Source of the DNA: an uncultured Ruminococcus sp.
GTDB taxonomy: Bacteria > Bacillota_A > Clostridia > Oscillospirales > Ruminococcaceae
Reading direction: 5' to 3'
NCBI GenBank assembly: GCA_937880065.1
Contig: CALFMA010000059.1
Span: forward strand, 1 to 5,337
DNA: 5,337 nucleotides
Shown piece by piece: positions 4,464 to 5,337 of the stretch. Under the pieces are notes generated by a model. That model saw only the letters and a list, made by a program, of their open reading frames with translations, did no database searches and was not told the origin of the DNA. Every line of letters starts with the position of its first letter. Position 1 is the first letter of the stretch. Position numbers and translations under genes: made by a program.

Positions 4464-4505
4464 ATGATTCGAGTATTCGACGCTTTTTCGGGCGTTACAT
4501 ATTGA
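4464..4505 (+). pseudogene. 13-codon stub resembling the start of a C5 cytosine methyltransferase
   Basis: A short ORF reads MIRVFDAFSGVTY and stops at TGA 4503-4505. It is preceded by a near-perfect ribosome site AAAGGAG (4449-4455) at an optimal 8-base distance, better than many full genes here. The first ten residues match the invariant N-terminus of C5 cytosine DNA methyltransferases (hydrophobic strand followed by D/E-x-F-x-G, the SAM-binding motif I). The simplest reading is a 5' remnant left after deletion or recombination of a methyltransferase gene near 4493. It could instead be a real 13-residue leader peptide. The similarity is recalled, not searched. Confidence 0.4.
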
Positions 4506-4530
4506 AATTCAAGGCAATATGTGATATAAT
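4502..4530 (+). promoter_or_regulatory. Promoter of the pyrophosphatase-like gene
   Basis: TTGAAA (4502-4507, five of six), 17-bp spacer, perfect TATAAT (4525-4530) with TGA extended -10 (4522-4524). The -35 overlaps the stop codon of the upstream stub. The predicted start near 4537 falls within the first of two AGGAGG sequences. Confidence 0.7.
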
Positions 4531-4547
4531 ATAGGAGGTCGGACAGA

Positions 4548-4568
4548 ATGATAAATCAGTATTTATAG
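4548..4568 (+). CDS. Six-residue mini-ORF (MINQYL) in a duplicated start region
   Basis: ATG at 4548 follows AGGAGG (4533-4538) and the frame stops at TAG 4566-4568, which overlaps the second AGGAGG (4567-4572) serving the real gene at 4579. The segments ATAGGAGGTCGGACAGAATG and ATAGGAGGTTCAGAATG are near copies, so this looks like a duplicated start site. If transcription begins near 4537 the first ribosome site is mostly lost, so translation of the mini-ORF is doubtful; if made, it would feed ribosomes onto the next start. Confidence 0.3.
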   Translation: MINQYL

Positions 4569-4572
4569 GAGG
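4567..4572 (+). promoter_or_regulatory. Ribosome binding site of the pyrophosphatase-like gene
   Basis: AGGAGG, six bases before the ATG at 4579. It fixes the start and overlaps the mini-ORF stop codon. Confidence 0.85.
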
Positions 4573-4578
4573 TTCAGA

Positions 4579-4902
4579 ATGATTGGTGATATTGTTACCG
4601 TTACAGTTGATAGACCGCTTGGAAGTTACCATCCGAAATATAAAGATATGTATTATCCAATCAACTACGGATATATTGAGGGTATAATTGCCCCTGACGG
4701 CGAGGAACAGGATGCATACATTTTAGGTGTTGCTCATCCAGTTGAGCGTTTTACAGGTAAGATTATTGCAATCGTTCACCGATATGACGATGTTGAAGAA
4801 AAGTGGGTAGTTTGTCCCGAAGATGTCTCATTTACCAAAGAAGAAATCATTGAGCTGATTCGTTTTCAAGAACAGTATTATCAATCTGAAATTATAATGT
4901 GA
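4579..4902 (+). CDS. Short family-I inorganic pyrophosphatase-like protein
   Basis: A 107-residue cytosolic protein with the family-I pyrophosphatase core. YYPINYGYIEG (residues 25-35) matches the YPxNYGYI signature, and DGEEQDAYILG (40-50) matches the metal-binding DGDPxDVLV motif, giving acidic residues D40, E42 and D45 (the middle Asp replaced by Glu). Residues 61-78 (KIIAIVHRYDDVEEKWVV) may supply further acidic and basic ligands (D70, D71, K75). Canonical bacterial enzymes are about 170-180 residues; here the N-terminal K-x-E strand and the C-terminal part are reduced. Such compact versions recur, from memory, in Clostridia as inorganic pyrophosphatase. Hydrolysis of pyrophosphate is therefore plausible but unproven; it could act on another phosphorylated compound. 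It has its own strong promoter and appears monocistronic. Confidence 0.8.
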   Translation: MIGDIVTVTVDRPLGSYHPKYKDMYYPINYGYIEGIIAPDGEEQDAYILGVAHPVERFTGKIIAIVHRYDDVEEKWVVCPEDVSFTKEEIIELIRFQEQYYQSEIIM

Positions 4903-5026
4903 ATTCCAATTTGTGCATCTGATAACTATATAATTGAATACCCTATGCGTTATAATGAAATGTATAGTAAGTATGTTTTTAATCATTACCTAATTTTTAT
5001 ATTGTACTTTTCTAGGAGGGAAAATT
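4903..5026 (+). other. Intergenic stretch with weak promoter elements
   Basis: 124 bp without a gene. It contains two TATAAT strings (4929-4934 and 4951-4956), but neither has a good -35 at 16-18 bp. No terminator hairpin is visible after the pyrophosphatase-like gene, so the next gene may be reached by readthrough. Confidence 0.35.
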
Positions 5027-5337
5027 ATGAGTTTTGAATTCTTTTCATTAACAAAACGTAACGAACTATTTAATAAACCCGAAAGTTACGGTATCGGGTT
5101 CATAGATGGTAAGTATATTGTCCAAATTCAAAAAGATTATGTTGACGGAGATAAACCACATGCATATTATTCACAAGAAACATTTGATGAATTTGAAGAT
5201 GCAAAAGAAGTATTAAAAAAAGTTAACAGCGATATTTGTGTGGAAGAAACTGTTTGTCGTTTTTGCAGAAATATAATTTTTGCTGATGTAAGCAGAATAC
5301 CATTCGGAGAAATATATGAATGTGAATGTCCGAAATG
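5027..5337 (+). CDS. Unrecognised protein, cut by window end; probable zinc-ribbon cysteines
   Basis: ATG at 5027 preceded by AGGAGGG (5014-5020) at good spacing. 103 codons are visible: MSFEFFSLTKRNELFNKPESYGIG... The N-terminal half is probably a small alpha/beta domain with an aromatic, acidic stretch (HAYYSQETFDEFEDAKEVLKKV, about 45-66). Cysteines C77-x2-C80 and C99-x-C101 cluster near the end, and the last partial codon is TG, so a Cys at 104 would complete CPKC and a two-pair zinc-ribbon; a TGA stop or Trp is also possible. The family is not recognised. The reading frame is very A+T-rich. The gene is certain; the zinc site is inferred. Confidence 0.75.
   Translation, partial: MSFEFFSLTKRNELFNKPESYGIGFIDGKYIVQIQKDYVDGDKPHAYYSQETFDEFEDAKEVLKKVNSDICVEETVCRFCRNIIFADVSRIPFGEIYECECPK

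Overview
The window looks like a low-GC gut Firmicute of the Ruminococcus/Oscillospiraceae-Lachnospiraceae kind. This rests on AT-rich DNA, strong AGGAGG-type ribosome binding sites, IS3 and IS21 transposon relics, and a short PPase-like protein and a cysteine-motif flavoprotein of types common in Clostridia. The genus is an inference. No rRNA, tRNA or credible CRISPR array is visible.

Left part (1-1950, minus strand): a decayed IS21-type unit, holding the C-terminal part of the IstB ATPase and a one-base-overlapping 64-residue ORF, ends in a rho-independent terminator. It is cut by an intact-looking IS3-family insertion sequence of about 1.31 kb. That element has OrfA and OrfB in a -1 frameshift arrangement, a T-TTT-TTC slippery heptamer, a complete DDE triad, its own promoter, and imperfect inverted repeats whose tips carry outward TTGACA hexamers. 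The N-terminal half of istB does not reappear on the other side, so the site has been rearranged or deleted.

Middle (1951-3353): about 340 bp with no convincing gene, but with a palindromic A+T-rich block that scores as promoters on both strands. Then comes a two-gene minus-strand operon: a secreted, C-terminally membrane-anchored protein of unknown function, followed 7 bp later by a 120-residue protein with possible TnpV-like character.

Right part (3354-5337, plus strand): a leader with two similar extended -10 promoters and a perfect 16-bp palindrome precedes a flavodoxin-fold flavoprotein with an iron-sulfur type cysteine motif. Next are a 13-codon stub with an excellent ribosome binding site that looks like the first codons of a C5 cytosine methyltransferase, a strong promoter, a duplicated RBS/start segment encoding a 6-residue mini-ORF, and a 107-residue family-I pyrophosphatase-like protein. 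The window ends inside an unrecognised gene whose cysteine pairs suggest a zinc ribbon.

The genes do not form one pathway. The picture is an accessory or scar-rich stretch where small cargo genes lie between transposon and methyltransferase remnants. No complete new defence or metabolic system can be supported; the most unusual points are regulatory and architectural.
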